The notes under the pieces were generated by a model. The model was not told the origin of the DNA. It made no database searches and saw nothing but the letters and a program-made list of their open reading frames with translations. Of a stretch of DNA of 64,000 nucleotides, positions 38,746-49,599 are shown one piece after another. Position 1 is the stretch's first letter; each line of letters opens with the position of its first letter. Origin of the DNA: Artocarpus heterophyllus (taxonomy: Eukaryota > Streptophyta > Magnoliopsida > Rosales > Moraceae); contig CM046354.1 of the NCBI GenBank assembly GCA_025403435.1, positions 39,359,041-39,423,040 on the forward strand, read 5' to 3'. Made by a program: the position numbers and the translations under genes.

Positions 38746-39396
38746 TTACAGATGGAGATTCAAATCAATTGGCCGCTCCCGGCTTTCCCTTTCCCATTCA
38801 AGCTTGGATGTTGCAGTGTCGGATTCTGGATGTATGATTTGCATTTTATCTATCAATTCCTCAGCTGTTGAAGCAGTGACAAAGATTTGTCTCTCCGATT
38901 CTGTAGTGATGTTTTCTTCCACAGCGTAATCTAGAAATTTCAAAAGACCGTCATAAAAACCCTTTACGTTCAGCAGTCCCAAAGGTTTGGAATAAAAGCC
39001 CAACAATTGCCCACAAGCAACTATAAATATTTCCTCAAGAGTACCTAGACCACCAGGTAATGCTATAAAAGCATCGGAATTATAGATTATGTCTTTAAAA
39101 TTTTTAGGGATACTCCTGACTCCTTCTCCCTTACCTATGGCTTCCTTACAAAGGTTTCCTTCAACTGGAATATGAGGCCAAATTCTTACAACAGTAGCGT
39201 CACTAGACCTAGCTGCTAGTGCCATATTTACCATCATTTTTATACTACCACCCTCATAGATTATGTTAATCTTCTTGCGTGCTAGGACTTGCCCTAAGTG
39301 ATTTGCAGCTTCTAAATAAGCTTTATCTTTTCCAAAGCTGGAACCACAAAAGACACAGACATTCTTTATTTTCTTCGTGGACTGGGAGGTAGACAT
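38746..39396 (-). CDS. LOG-like cytokinin riboside 5'-monophosphate phosphoribohydrolase, divergent
   Basis: A 216-residue single-exon ORF. The start is the ATG at 39396 (MSTSQSTKK); upstream in-frame codons reach only a GTG. LOG enzymes release active cytokinin bases from nucleotides in the cytosol. The Rossmann-like fold is visible: CVFCGSS (14-20), a changed glycine motif YEGGSIKMM (47-55; family YGGGSxGLM), the catalytic PGGLGTLEE (114-122), KPLGLLNVKGFYD and the C-terminal ATSKLEWE segment. The region that normally holds the conserved Arg of the HxRK motif reads PKNFKDI (97-103), so that residue is lost. Activity is therefore uncertain. Plant LOG genes usually have several introns; this copy has none, as expected from capture through RNA. 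The tail ends DLNLHL, an EAR-like LxLxL. Length is normal. Confidence 0.9.
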   Translation of the reverse strand: MSTSQSTKKIKNVCVFCGSSFGKDKAYLEAANHLGQVLARKKINIIYEGGSIKMMVNMALAARSSDATVVRIWPHIPVEGNLCKEAIGKGEGVRSIPKNFKDIIYNSDAFIALPGGLGTLEEIFIVACGQLLGFYSKPLGLLNVKGFYDGLLKFLDYAVEENITTESERQIFVTASTAEELIDKMQIIHPESDTATSKLEWERESRERPIDLNLHL

Positions 39397-40039
39397 ATTT
39401 GGTTTATAGAAGTGGTTGCTTAATGTCTGCTCCACTTAGACTTCGGGTTCTACATGAGATTTTAAAGATGAGAAATATACAAAAAGGGCTAAAGAGATAG
39501 ACGAGTAGGTAATGAAAAGGTAATCCAAAGATTTAAACAAAATCTTGTGCGGATAAGAAAGTAAGATAAGGTGATTGATAGTTTACAGAAAATCTGATTC
39601 ACTTTTTGAAAAAGATTAGACTCTAATTGTATAACTTTTGACAATTGAGAACAATTTGACAGAAGACCCTCTTGACACAACTGTAGACTTTTTGACAAAT
39701 ATACACCAAGTCTAGAAATTTAATATAAACGACAAACACTGTAGAACTTTTGAAATTTGAGACACAAATCTTGAAATATCTGGATAAGTTTTTCAAAATT
39801 CAAACATATTACTGTACCGTATGTAACGTGTCTGATAAGATAATATATTTTATTATATATATATTTAAGAAAATCATAAATTAAATAAGATATTAACACT
39901 TACTGTATCAATCTAATAATCACAATTATTTCAAACACAAAAGCAAATATTATGAGTAAAAGAAAAACACAAACTGTTGAACATCAGCTAAAACTGCTTC
40001 AAATAAGTAAAGACTAAATAACCTTTATAGAGCGATGAC
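39397..40039 (-). promoter_or_regulatory. spacer between the two captured ORFs, with TATA-rich stretch
   Basis: The 643-bp spacer is AT-rich. On the minus strand a TATATATATAATAAAATATATT-like run (about 39842-39866) lies about 450 bp upstream of the LOG-like ATG and could serve as a TATA box. No ribosome re-entry signal can be judged by eye. Confidence 0.35.
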
Positions 40040-40561
40040 TTATTCCCCATCCAGTTTTCTTATGGCTTGGCAAACAGTATCTAGAAATACCATATTCCTG
40101 AGGCGTTGTCTTTCTGTATAAAATTTAGGCCAGAGTTTAAAAATAGCTCCTTGAACATATCCACTAGGGTGACCGTGAAGAGGAGGATGGATGCTATCCA
40201 AGTTCTCCTTTGAAAGTCCATCCCTACAAAACCTTATTTTATCCTCTCTATTCGTAGACATATAACCAGGTGAAGTACATTTACCGTTACAATTTTGTCT
40301 TCCACATTTGTTACAAGTGACCACGATGGCACGAGCTCTTCTTTTCATTGCACTACGACTGGTACCTGTTCCTGGTAAACCGACATCTTGACTAAAGTCA
40401 CTCGGACGGATTTTCCCCTCTATTAACATTCTCACATCACAAGGGATACCAAAACGCATAAGAATCCACAACCGAGTAATTCTAGCCTTGTATTTCTTTC
40501 TGAGAATCTTTTGGGAGAGTGATGGGAAATACTTTCTCAGGTGTTGGTACTTTGGGTCCAT
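40040..40561 (-). CDS. zinc-finger protein resembling carlavirus nucleic-acid-binding protein
   Basis: 173 residues, ATG at 40561. Order: a basic N-terminus (KILRKKYKARITRLW), a hydrophobic segment with RFGIPCDVRMLI (37-47), a GTGTSRSA linker, the arginine patch MKRRARAIV (72-80, a likely nuclear signal), then a CX2CX4CX3C cluster at Cys83, 86, 91 and 95, and SPGYMSTN (97-104). A basic patch directly before a Cys finger and a following PGxSxN-type segment are the layout of the small cysteine-rich proteins at the 3' end of carlavirus genomes, which bind nucleic acid and act in the nucleus or as silencing suppressors. The finger spacing is shorter than usual and residues 105-173 match nothing I know. 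Viral origin is therefore a hypothesis; an unrelated plant zinc-finger protein is possible. It is intact and lies upstream of the LOG-like ORF on the same strand. Confidence 0.6.
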   Translation of the reverse strand: MDPKYQHLRKYFPSLSQKILRKKYKARITRLWILMRFGIPCDVRMLIEGKIRPSDFSQDVGLPGTGTSRSAMKRRARAIVVTCNKCGRQNCNGKCTSPGYMSTNREDKIRFCRDGLSKENLDSIHPPLHGHPSGYVQGAIFKLWPKFYTERQRLRNMVFLDTVCQAIRKLDGE

Positions 40562-40740
40562 GATGAGATGAAAGAAGAGTAAATAGAAAGGAAAAATTAA
40601 GATAGTAAATTGCAGAATCCTAGAATTCCTTCTTCTTTTAGAGGAAAAGAAGAATTTTTAATGAAAAAGAAGAGGATTTACGATTTAGAGAGAGTAACAA
40701 ATTAAGAGAGAAAAAGTGAACTCGGAGAAATAAGCTCCTA

Positions 40741-40806
40741 TGCACAGTAAACGTATATATAAACAATGATTAAACCACTGTATATGACACGTATAGAGAC
40801 CACGTG
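40741..40806 (-). promoter_or_regulatory. candidate internal promoter (TATA box and G-box)
   Basis: The minus strand has TTATATATACG (40751-40762) about 190 bp upstream of the zinc-finger ATG. A palindromic G-box CACGTG sits 40 bp further upstream at 40801-40806. The spacing suits a plant promoter inside the element, separate from the LTR. Confidence 0.45.
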
Positions 40807-42160
40807 GGAGAGACAGTGTGAATCAAACTGATTTAAGATTTAAACTAGGCCCAAATGTTCTAAGTTGAAAATGGTCAGGTTGTTTCGGGCCTTAACACAT
40901 TTGGAATGAGTTAAATAACAAACATAAAATTGAAAACCAATTCGTATGAATCTTAAACCCAATTCAAAGTCCACTATAGATAAAGTTGACTATAAACAAC
41001 AAATCTAATTTAACGACAACAAGGATCTTCCTGAATGATATTTAAAATCATTTCATAACAACATAATCTTCCAGCAACTCAAATAATTTTGTTTTAATCA
41101 AAACCTTATTGAACAATGCATACACCCATATGTTATTGATAATACTCAACATCTATCAATGGATTCATCATCATTACTACCAAGGGTTTAGAATGCGACT
41201 AACCTTGAAATCAATACGATTTACGTCTTCCAACATAGACCATATCAACGAACAAAGACACTAGATGTTACTACTTAGGAATATCTACAATCTCCACAAT
41301 TCTACTTATACAATATCTAATTTCTTCATATAACAAAACCGTAGGTAACCAAAAGATTCACATCTAAACATCTAAAACTTAAACATTTTATCGTAATTAT
41401 CCAAAATTATTATAAGTGCCTTAAGTATTATGATTTACTTAAGGAAACTCCTATTGATCATTTTTCTATTGCATCTATATATAAAGATTCACTGATACAC
41501 TTAAATACAATGTACGTAACGAAATATTCCAATTTTGAGATTCATGCATTCTAGACTTTACACAGTCTCAACAGACCAAAAGTCTAACATTTATCTCTCT
41601 CAAGATTCAATACCATGATTCCCAACTTATATCATATTCCTCAAATATATAGAACTTTTAAGAAAAGACATTGACACTTATGTGCTCCATCGAATCCACA
41701 CATAATCATTACTTAGGTTTGAATCAATTACGAAAAATTTGGCATATCTATGTCAAACTTTAAAATCAATAAATCAAGCCTTATATTTCTTATTGTTTTT
41801 CACGAGACAAAAGGCTCTTAAATCCTCGTATCTATATGAATTTCTCATCGTTTATACGAATTAAATATGCTTATAGATCCAAATATTATACGAATCTCTC
41901 ATAAGCATTCTACTTATAAACTCATTCCATATAATTATCATTCTCTTATAACTATTAATACTTTCCTTCTATATAATTATTGTACTCATATAACTATTAA
42001 TATTTTCATTCTATGGCATTTCCATGTTACATCCTTCTAGACTGTATAAATCAATGTGAAGGTTCATTTTGATGATGACAATGAAAATTCAGCTTCAAAA
42101 CCATCTCAAAAATATATTTTTTTAAAGTGGTGCTACACTCCCTAGGTTAACCGAACCTAG
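40807..42160 (-). other. 5' leader of the LOG-carrying element
   Basis: About 1.35 kb of AT-rich sequence between PBS and the candidate internal promoter. I see no gag-like ORF and no zinc knuckle, protease or RT motif in any frame. Confidence 0.6.
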
Positions 42161-42172
42161 GCTCTGATACCA
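42161..42172 (-). other. primer binding site (tRNA-iMet) of the LOG-carrying element
   Basis: GCTCTGATACCA (TGGTATCAGAGC on the coding strand), 7 bp from the LTR at 42180. It fixes the element's orientation as minus. Confidence 0.92.
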
Positions 42173-42179
42173 AAAATTC

Positions 42180-44534
42180 TGTAACGCCCCTATGTGGGGG
42201 TTAACAGTTTTTAATGAGATAAAATAAAAATAAATAATAAAAGTAAAACCTTAAAAATTAAAATTTGCCCGGGACTTAAATGAAAACTCTCAACTCAAAA
42301 ATAAAAATATAAACGATAAATAAACCACAGTTTTAATGTAGCACCTTAAATTTAATAATATAAACTGTTGTCATCATCATTTTAACCCTCAACACATTAT
42401 AATACAGTCACAGAAAGTAACAATTGATGCTTACATTATCATGAAGAACATTCTCAACGATTGAAGCAGTCCCAATGTAATATAGTTACATCACTTCCTC
42501 AACTATATTTCTCGTAGCCACCTCACACTTAGTGAGTCCTGAAAAGATATAAACATAAGGGTATGAGCAACACTATGCTCAGTAGAGAAAACCATTACTC
42601 ACCTTTATCATTACCACATTAAAATCTGCATGGTTAGTAAGTTACATCATATTCCAGATTATGAGGTTTATTATGATCACATCTTATGGATACCGTAGTT
42701 AATCATTACCAAGTGTCATAATTACACATTTATACAAATATTACCAATCATCATTGTTCCTAGGTATCCATGTTAAATTGAGTATCACTCAACTCATCGA
42801 AACCCAAATGGGCGCACTTGATCACCCTATAAACATTCCAAGGGTGTTCCGGTGAGGGGACATCAAGCCCCGAGTCCTCACCAAGTCGATTCCTGTACAG
42901 TGTGTTCTGGGACTTTCAACCCAAGGAAGCGTCATCGCCTTCCCCCTACTTTACCTTTTAGGGTATTCATGCCCAAGGACGTAACCGTCGCCCTTTTCAT
43001 GTCTCACAATTTCTCTATATTAAATCATTATTAATAGAGTTAATTTTCCTAACCATGCTTCTCAATTTATAACATGTGTCAATTCATTATGTTCCTCGCC
43101 GTATAATACAAGACGAGTCCATGTCATAGTTTCATATGTGATACACATATAATATCAGTTCAACATAGATATATATATATTGCGGCAAAACAATCAATTT
43201 TAATTCTATAAAAACCTCACAAAAGATGAGTAATAGAATCCCTACCTTTCAAGCTTATCAACAATCTTTTAATCCTGGAATCAGTTAACGTTAGCTCCAT
43301 ACTCCCTTGATCCTAAGGCGTGCATAAGGACAATTAAAACTAAAGCACAACATACAACTACATTCATAAATAAATCATGTGTAAACCTATCTTACTAGTA
43401 TGCCATTAAAGCTTTTATATAAATCTCTTTTGAATACCACAGTAAACAATTTTTGTCTTAACACAATATAAAATGTGAACAAGTAATCTATATGTTTTAG
43501 TCCCTAATAAGATTCATCAATCACTTAGGATAATATTGGAAAGGTTGCAAGACATTAAAGAATTAGGTGGTGAGCAAAGATGGGTTCTTGGTTCAGGTTA
43601 GCAGCTGGTATACCATAACAAACTGGCAGATTTACTAGTTTCCAATACAAAAATTGAATAATTCTTAGAAAATAAAATACAACTCCGATTTAGGTTTATG
43701 ATAGCTCGTTAGAAAGCCTAGGATGCTACTTTTCAAATATGGAAACCAATTCATAAAATTCATTTTAATTTAATCTTAGAATTTCAAGAAATAACCACTG
43801 CCCATAGGGGTATTACAAAGTTTAACAATATAAATTTTCTGTCTAGGGCATATACACTTAGACTTCATACATATGCTCCAAAATAGCAACAAACATATAC
43901 TTAGGTTTAAGAACGTAAATTTGAATAATCCTTTAGTATAAAAGAAAATTTATAAATGAAAGACTAAATTTGTTCATAAGATTCTAACCTCGGATTATGG
44001 TTAGTTGGAAGCTTGAAATGGCTTCAAAACAGGTTCCTTTACTTCGGTATGACTGAAATTCTTGCTCAAATGGAGGTGATGGTGGCAGATTTTTATGGCT
44101 GCCTTAAAGAAGTTCTCTAAGTATTTTGCTTCAGCAAAGAAATAAGAAGAAGAGTGTGGGAACCGTGGAAGAGAAAGGAAGAAAAGATGAAGTCTTTGAA
44201 GAGAAGTGATAGAAACAATTACAGAGGAGACATGTTGAAGCATGTCACGGAGGAAATAAAGAAAATGAGGGTCAAGAGTAGTTGGAAAAGATATCCTTAT
44301 GTCTCATCTAAAGACTTTAACACACATAATGCCAATATGACATTTTTGAGATTTATTAGAAGTTCTAAGGCTTTTTAGTAATCATACTAAATAAATATAG
44401 GAGAATTTTAGAAAATTTAAAAATAGATAAAAATAAATATTATAAAATAAATTTAAATGAAGCAATTTTTTTTTTATACATTAAAAATTAATTTAATTAC
44501 CTCAATACCCGTTAGGAGAATAACGGGTGTCACA
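42180..44534 (-). repeat. 5' LTR of the LOG-carrying element
   Basis: 2355 bp, identical to 35436-37790 except T for C at 43104 and 44392. Both differences are C/T transitions. Confidence 0.94.
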
Positions 44535-44980
44535 GATATATAGGTGTAACCAAATGGTATACTATCTATGGATAGTAAGTAGTCCAACCGTGTGATAAGG
44601 GAATGTAAGAAATAAATAATCGGGAAGATATAACGGAATTTATCCTTAAGACAATTATGAATATGCTATGGGGTTGTGACACATTATGATATGTCATGGA
44701 CGATTAGCTTATTGAAGCTTCGTAATTTTATATAGTTCGAAAATGCAGCTCTAAGCTTTTAGTAGAGTAGCGTTAAAGTTGATAATTATAAAATATGCAT
44801 CTAGGATAATGTATTTTATAATTATAGGAGCTTCAACTATATATGTCTATCAGGTTTCATTTGCTAGCTCATTATAAATCTTGTAACAATACAACATGTT
44901 TTTCCCACATATTGGTGATTTATGTTAAATTGTTAGATTGACTGAAATTCGATAAGATTGGATTTAATAATTCATGTTAG

Positions 44981-46330
44981 TGTTGGGTTTTGTTAGATTT
45001 TGTGATTCAAATAAGCAGCGGAAAATTAAAATTAATTCTTATAAAACCTTCGCAGGATCCATGCAATTCGATTATATTGATAGAAAAGCCATAGAATCTT
45101 ACCAAGATAACAAAAAGGGACAAGATTTCAGGAAGGAAGAGAGCAAGTTCACTCTGATGACACCTTAACTCGAGCTTTTTGTATTCGGGATTGAATTCAA
45201 ACGTTATTACTTAGAACAACGCCCTCTACAGGTATCCACACAAACAAACTCTCTCAAAACGAATTGGTGTGCTAGCACCCTCTCAAAACGAATATGATTC
45301 AGGGAATCTAGATAATGTCAAATTCAATGAACCTAGACATATCTAGTACATCGAATCTGAACATTATCAGGTTCATTGAACCTAGACATAATAAACCCAA
45401 AATTGGTTTTTGGTCTGTTCTAAGTGTGCGACCCTGTAGGTTCACATAACGTTGGTAGTGGGCTTGAAATTCTATTTTTGGCCCACAAATCATAAACGGC
45501 CTCTAGCAAGACATTATGATTACCCAAGTTATGCGAATATCAATAATCCGACACAACCTAATTCACAATAAGTATTAAAGTCCTTTTGTCACTAGATACC
45601 TTGATTGAACATAAGGCATGGTTTATGTCAACCTTATACTATTCAATTATATTATTTCTCGATCTTATGTAGACTGATATTGATAACCCTTATCAATTCA
45701 TTCTAGTATGACCATGCATTTTTCTTCAGTCCAACTTATCGAGGGGCCCATAGATATCTTTCTCATAATAAATGAGGGACAAATTCCTTCTTAATTACTC
45801 ATATTCCTCACATGATTCACTCTCTATCCAACAACAATCCATTCCATCATCCTGTTAAAGATAATATTAGAATGTCAAAATATAGAACTTGTCATGTAGG
45901 AAATAATGGTGATTTCAGATCAGAGGACTAGGATAATACTATTGTGATGAGAATCACTTATGACAAATAGCCATGCAATATTCTCATAGTAAGTCGATCT
46001 AATACATCATTTCTTAAAAATGTATCTATGAGTTGACTTAGTATCATACACATGATTAGTAAAACATAATTATCAGTCAAACTTCATACTATTCTTCATT
46101 CATTATTATCTTAATAATAATGACCGACTAGGGATAATTTAGAGTAAAATTCAATTTTCACCTAAGAGTTTTACTATCAAGTCACATACTTGATGGCCTT
46201 AAGCAGAATTAACTATTCATGGAATTAGAATAAAAAATAATAATGAAAATGCCTCTTTATTAATAAAATGCAAATGTAACGAAGTCAAAATATGGTCATT
46301 ACATAATTAGCCTAGGGCATATCACTAACA
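44981..46330 (-). repeat. copia-type solo LTR, TSD gttag
   Basis: A 1350-bp segment from TGTTGGGTTTTG to ATCACTAACA inserted in the split copia LTR. The TSD gttag occupies 44976-44980 and 46331-46335. The left edge, with a GCAGCGGAAAA stretch near it, resembles the 3' ends of copia LTRs in reverse. It contains a local duplication of CATTGAACCTAGACATA (about 45330 and 45380). No coding sequence is seen. Confidence 0.85.
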
Positions 46331-47060
46331 GTTAGTTTGTCAGTTGAATTAATTTTGTAAATTAATTCAAGATAACCATCTTGAATCATTTGGATAATAT
46401 TTTATGTTATATGAGATTATTTGGATATGACTGTTGTAATTAGATAGCTTATTTATAAGATTATTTGAATTAAAATTGAGGCTTTATCTAAGAATCTCGG
46501 GTGCAAAATAAGATATTCTAGCGGATCAAAATTATCGTAAGTTTAGCAAGCTGATGGAAACTTCGACCTGCCGAATGTGCGATAATCTGTATACATATTT
46601 TAGACGTGTTTTTCATCAGAAGTCGATCCAGACTCGAATTTTAAAGCCTAATCTGATAAGGTATAACCCTAAATTTGACCACTATAAATAGGAGGTGAGT
46701 TTTCTTAGTTGTTTAGATCAGTTGAGAAGCATAGAGTGAGTACTCTATTTTGAGAAACCCTGAAACTCCTTGAGAGCTATTCTTCAAGATCAACAACTTT
46801 AGCTCTAGTTCTTCTCAAGTGGTTGGAAGGAGAGTCACTGGAGGAATAGCTGTATGACGTGTGAGCATAACAAAGAACATCAATTGGTTGAGGCTCTTCT
46901 TAAACATTCTTCTCTACACGGATTCGAGTCCACTTTGGTATACAAAAGAGGTTAGTAAGATCTGTCATTAATTTATGTATTTAGCATGTCAAACTTATGT
47001 TTTGAAAAATACTCTGATATAAAATTTTTAAATTCGGCTGCGTACTCATTTTCTAACACA

Positions 47061-47380
47061 AAAGCTCAGTGATTTTTTGACTAAAGAAGTAGGGATCTCT
47101 ATCGTTACTGTTAGAAGGAAGTCAAATCTTTCCACAACAATTGGACATTCAATGGTTACATTATCTCCATCTCCGTTGCATTGTTGCACATGTTGGAGAT
47201 CACAAATAGACGAGAAGTCTCAAATCTCCTATATCGATGTTATTGCTGGATATCGCGTATAGACGAGAAGTCTTGGCTCCATTTCAAACGGAATAATATC
47301 ATATCTAAGACCGGTCAGATCTGATATTTCTTGCCTTTGGGAAAATATATCCTAGTTGGACATTATGTGTATACTGCTAG
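47061..47380. repeat. dispersed repeat, copy 2
   Basis: Direct-orientation match to 28752-29058. It begins right after the copia LTR ending at 47058. Confidence 0.7.
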
Positions 47381-47667
47381 GATATATTGTTGTACCCATA
47401 GGCAACCAACGAATCTGGAGCCTCGTCGCCACAGGCTTCTACTTTTAGACAAATTACACCAGCAAGGATCATAAGTCATTGGAGAACACATATGAATACC
47501 ACCAACATAGTCTCCGACTAGATCCATAACACAAATCTGAGCCTAAGCTTTTGAAGAACTTGCAGTTTCCACCATTCACGTGGCAGAAAGAGAAGCGTTG
47601 GCAAGCATGACGTAGTGTTGTTCCACATCATTCTCGGTCTCTGCAAAATATCTCCAGTACAGATCTC
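47381..47667. other. intergenic, no gene seen
   Basis: Moderately complex sequence without a supported ORF or repeat edge. It may belong to the same unidentified repeat as the flanks. Confidence 0.4.
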
Positions 47668-48853
47668 ATCCTCTTGACACCTCTTTGTGTAAATCTGATC
47701 TTCTTTACGATCTTATTGCTTGGTATTTCGTGATCTCCAACAGTCACATTTCTCTAGTGCAATTGCCAAAGCCCCATAGATGAGAGATGAGCAAGTTATC
47801 ATTTGTGACATAAACTTTTTTAAGCATTTTTATGGCATTAAAAAGCGAATTAAAAATATAGCAAATTATATAATTTTGTCTTCTCCTTTTTATAGGCCTT
47901 TAGATCTTTACTAAATATTATGGATCTTTTTATTAGTTTACAAATCTGAAAATTTCTAGTAAGCTTTTATAAAAAGAAAAAAAATCAAATAGTGTATGAG
48001 ATTCAACTTTTTTTGCTAGAATCTTCTACAAGCTGGTAGTAGTTTGAAGGTGTCTCCACTCTTCTAAAAGGTTTAGATTATTCCTAAAGCTTCTAGAGAC
48101 TTGTAGAAAGACCTTATGCTTTTTGGATGTTTTAGGACTTTTTAGAACATACTAGTGAGTAGTAAAAGCTTCTAGAATATCTTGGAATCTTCTAAAATTT
48201 TCAAACTTCCTCCCAACTATCTTGATTTCTCTAAAAGCTTCTAAACTATCCTACATATCTCATCCTTTTGACACCTCTTCGTGTGAACTTGATCTGCTCT
48301 ACGGTCTTATCGCTTGGTTTTTTGCAATCTTTGACCCTTACATTTCTCAAATGCAATCGCCGAAGCCCTGTAAATGAGAGAAGAGTGAGTTACCGTCTAT
48401 AGTATAGACTTTTTAAGCATTTTTTGTGGTATAAAAAAGAAAATTTATAAATATGACGGATTAATAATTATTGCTTCTCTTATTTATAGGCCTTTGGGCC
48501 TGTAGTGAATATTCTAGATCTTTATATAAGTTTACTAACCCAAAAACTTCTAGTGAGCTTTTTAAAAAATTTATATAGTGTACCAGATTTTACTTTTTTC
48601 TAGAAGTTTCTACAAGCTATTAATAATTTTGAAGTGTCTCTAATATTCTAAAAAGTTATTTATTCCCAAAAGCTTTAGAGACCTGTAGAAAGACCTTGAT
48701 GCTTCTTGGGTGTTGTAGGAAGGACTTCTTAGAACATTTTAGAGAGTAGTAGAATCTTTTTTGAATGTCTTGAAATCTTCTAAAATGTTTAAACTTCCTT
48801 TAAATTGTCTTGGTTTCACTAAGACCTTCTAAAATATCCTACTTTACTCCAAC
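47668..48853. repeat. 593-bp tandem duplication rich in TTCTAGAA
   Basis: Units start at 47668 and 48261 (both CATCCTYTTGACACCTCTT). They stay colinear through CTATAGGCCTTTRG-type and GCTTCTAGAA-type stretches. Many TTCTAGA or CTTCTAAAA blocks occur, some in the alternating GAA/TTC layout of heat-shock elements. The parent element is not identified. Confidence 0.7.
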
Positions 48854-49062
48854 TTTAAAAGAACACTCTAAATAATCTTAGAATCTTCAAACAAGCCTCC
48901 AAGGTGACAGTGCAGCTAAAATATGCAGCCTCGTGACATTCAGTCAACAAAATTACTTTTTTAACATTGTCACATGGGGAGTCAATGGAGACTGAGCAAT
49001 GACGAAGCATGACTTAAAAGGCACCATGATTTAGTGGATAATCAAATAATCATTACATAGAA

Positions 49063-49200
49063 GGTTGTGGTCTAGCAGTTAAGAAGCTTTTACTAGGCTT
49101 CTCTATTTTATCTATTAAGGTTTGAATCCCCACAGCCTTATATAGGGGCCACCTGACTCCCTTTTTAAACTACCAAAAAATCAAAATAATCACAAAAATG
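49063..49200 (+). mobile_element. tRNA-derived SINE candidate
   Basis: GTGGTCTAGCAGTTAAG (about 49066-49082) fits a pol III A box and GGTTTGAATCCCC (49119-49131) a B box, about 45 bp apart, with an unrelated tail. The distance suits a tRNA-derived SINE head. It is not a tRNA gene because the cloverleaf cannot be completed. Confidence 0.55.
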
Positions 49201-49435
49201 TGAAAGCTTGTTACTTGAAAGCACAACGGTTTATTCTATTTTGATTGTTATGCCTTATAGGCATTATGTTAAAGAACTATTTGGGACATTATCAAACAAA
49301 CAGGTATGAACAAAAAAAAATCACTATAATTTTAAGAAGAGAAAAATTAAATGATGACAATGTAAATTAATTACTAGATATGTATATATGTATAATTTTA
49401 CTCAAAGGAGCCGCTCCAATGGTCAAGATAATTCC

Positions 49436-49436
<1 letters not shown>

Positions 49437-49478
<42 letters not shown>
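49437..49478. repeat. (TA)n microsatellite
   Basis: An almost pure run of about 20 TA units. Similar SINE-like flanking words (GGTGGTCAAGATAATTC-type) occur on both sides at about 49415 and 49500. Confidence 0.9.
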
Positions 49479-49483
<5 letters not shown>

Positions 49484-49599
49484 GCTCGGAGAAGCCACTC
49501 CGGTGGTCAAGATAATTCATTTTCCTGTGGCAGTAGGATACACTATAATCTTCTCAAAAACTAATCGCCAAAATTTACTTTTATTGGCTGCGGACTTTG

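Larger units (their letters stand above)
35436..44534 (-). mobile_element. non-autonomous gypsy-type LTR element carrying LOG-like and zinc-finger ORFs, TSD gatat
   Basis: A 9099-bp element with TSD gatat at 35431-35435 and 44535-44539. It has TG...CA LTRs of 2355 bp, a tRNA-iMet PBS and a PPT, all oriented on the minus strand. The 4389-bp interior has no gag, protease, RT or integrase that I can find. It has a ~1.6-kb leader, two intact ORFs (40040-40561 and 38746-39396) and a ~0.95-kb tail. LTR starts (TGTGACACCCG), ends (GGGGCGTTACA) and the sequence before the PPT are gypsy-like. The LTRs differ only at 36360/43104 and 37648/44392 (C versus T), about 0.08%, so insertion is very recent. 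It must use enzymes of another element. Confidence 0.93.
34718..47058 (+). repeat. 3' LTR of copia element 3, split by two insertions
   Basis: Begins TGTTAGACATAG after a purine tract and ends TTCTAACA. Without the insertions at 35436-44534 and 44981-46330 and one TSD copy each it is about 1880 bp, the expected length. Pieces are 34718-35435, 44535-44980 and 46331-47058. A decayed GC motif is near 46548-46575. Confidence 0.88.

Noticed and set aside
39397..39435. Thirteen extra residues upstream of the LOG-like start
   Set aside because: That extension would start at a GTG; a plant gene should start at the first ATG, 39396.
49063..49135. tRNA gene
   Set aside because: A and B boxes are present but the acceptor and anticodon stems cannot be formed; a SINE fits better.
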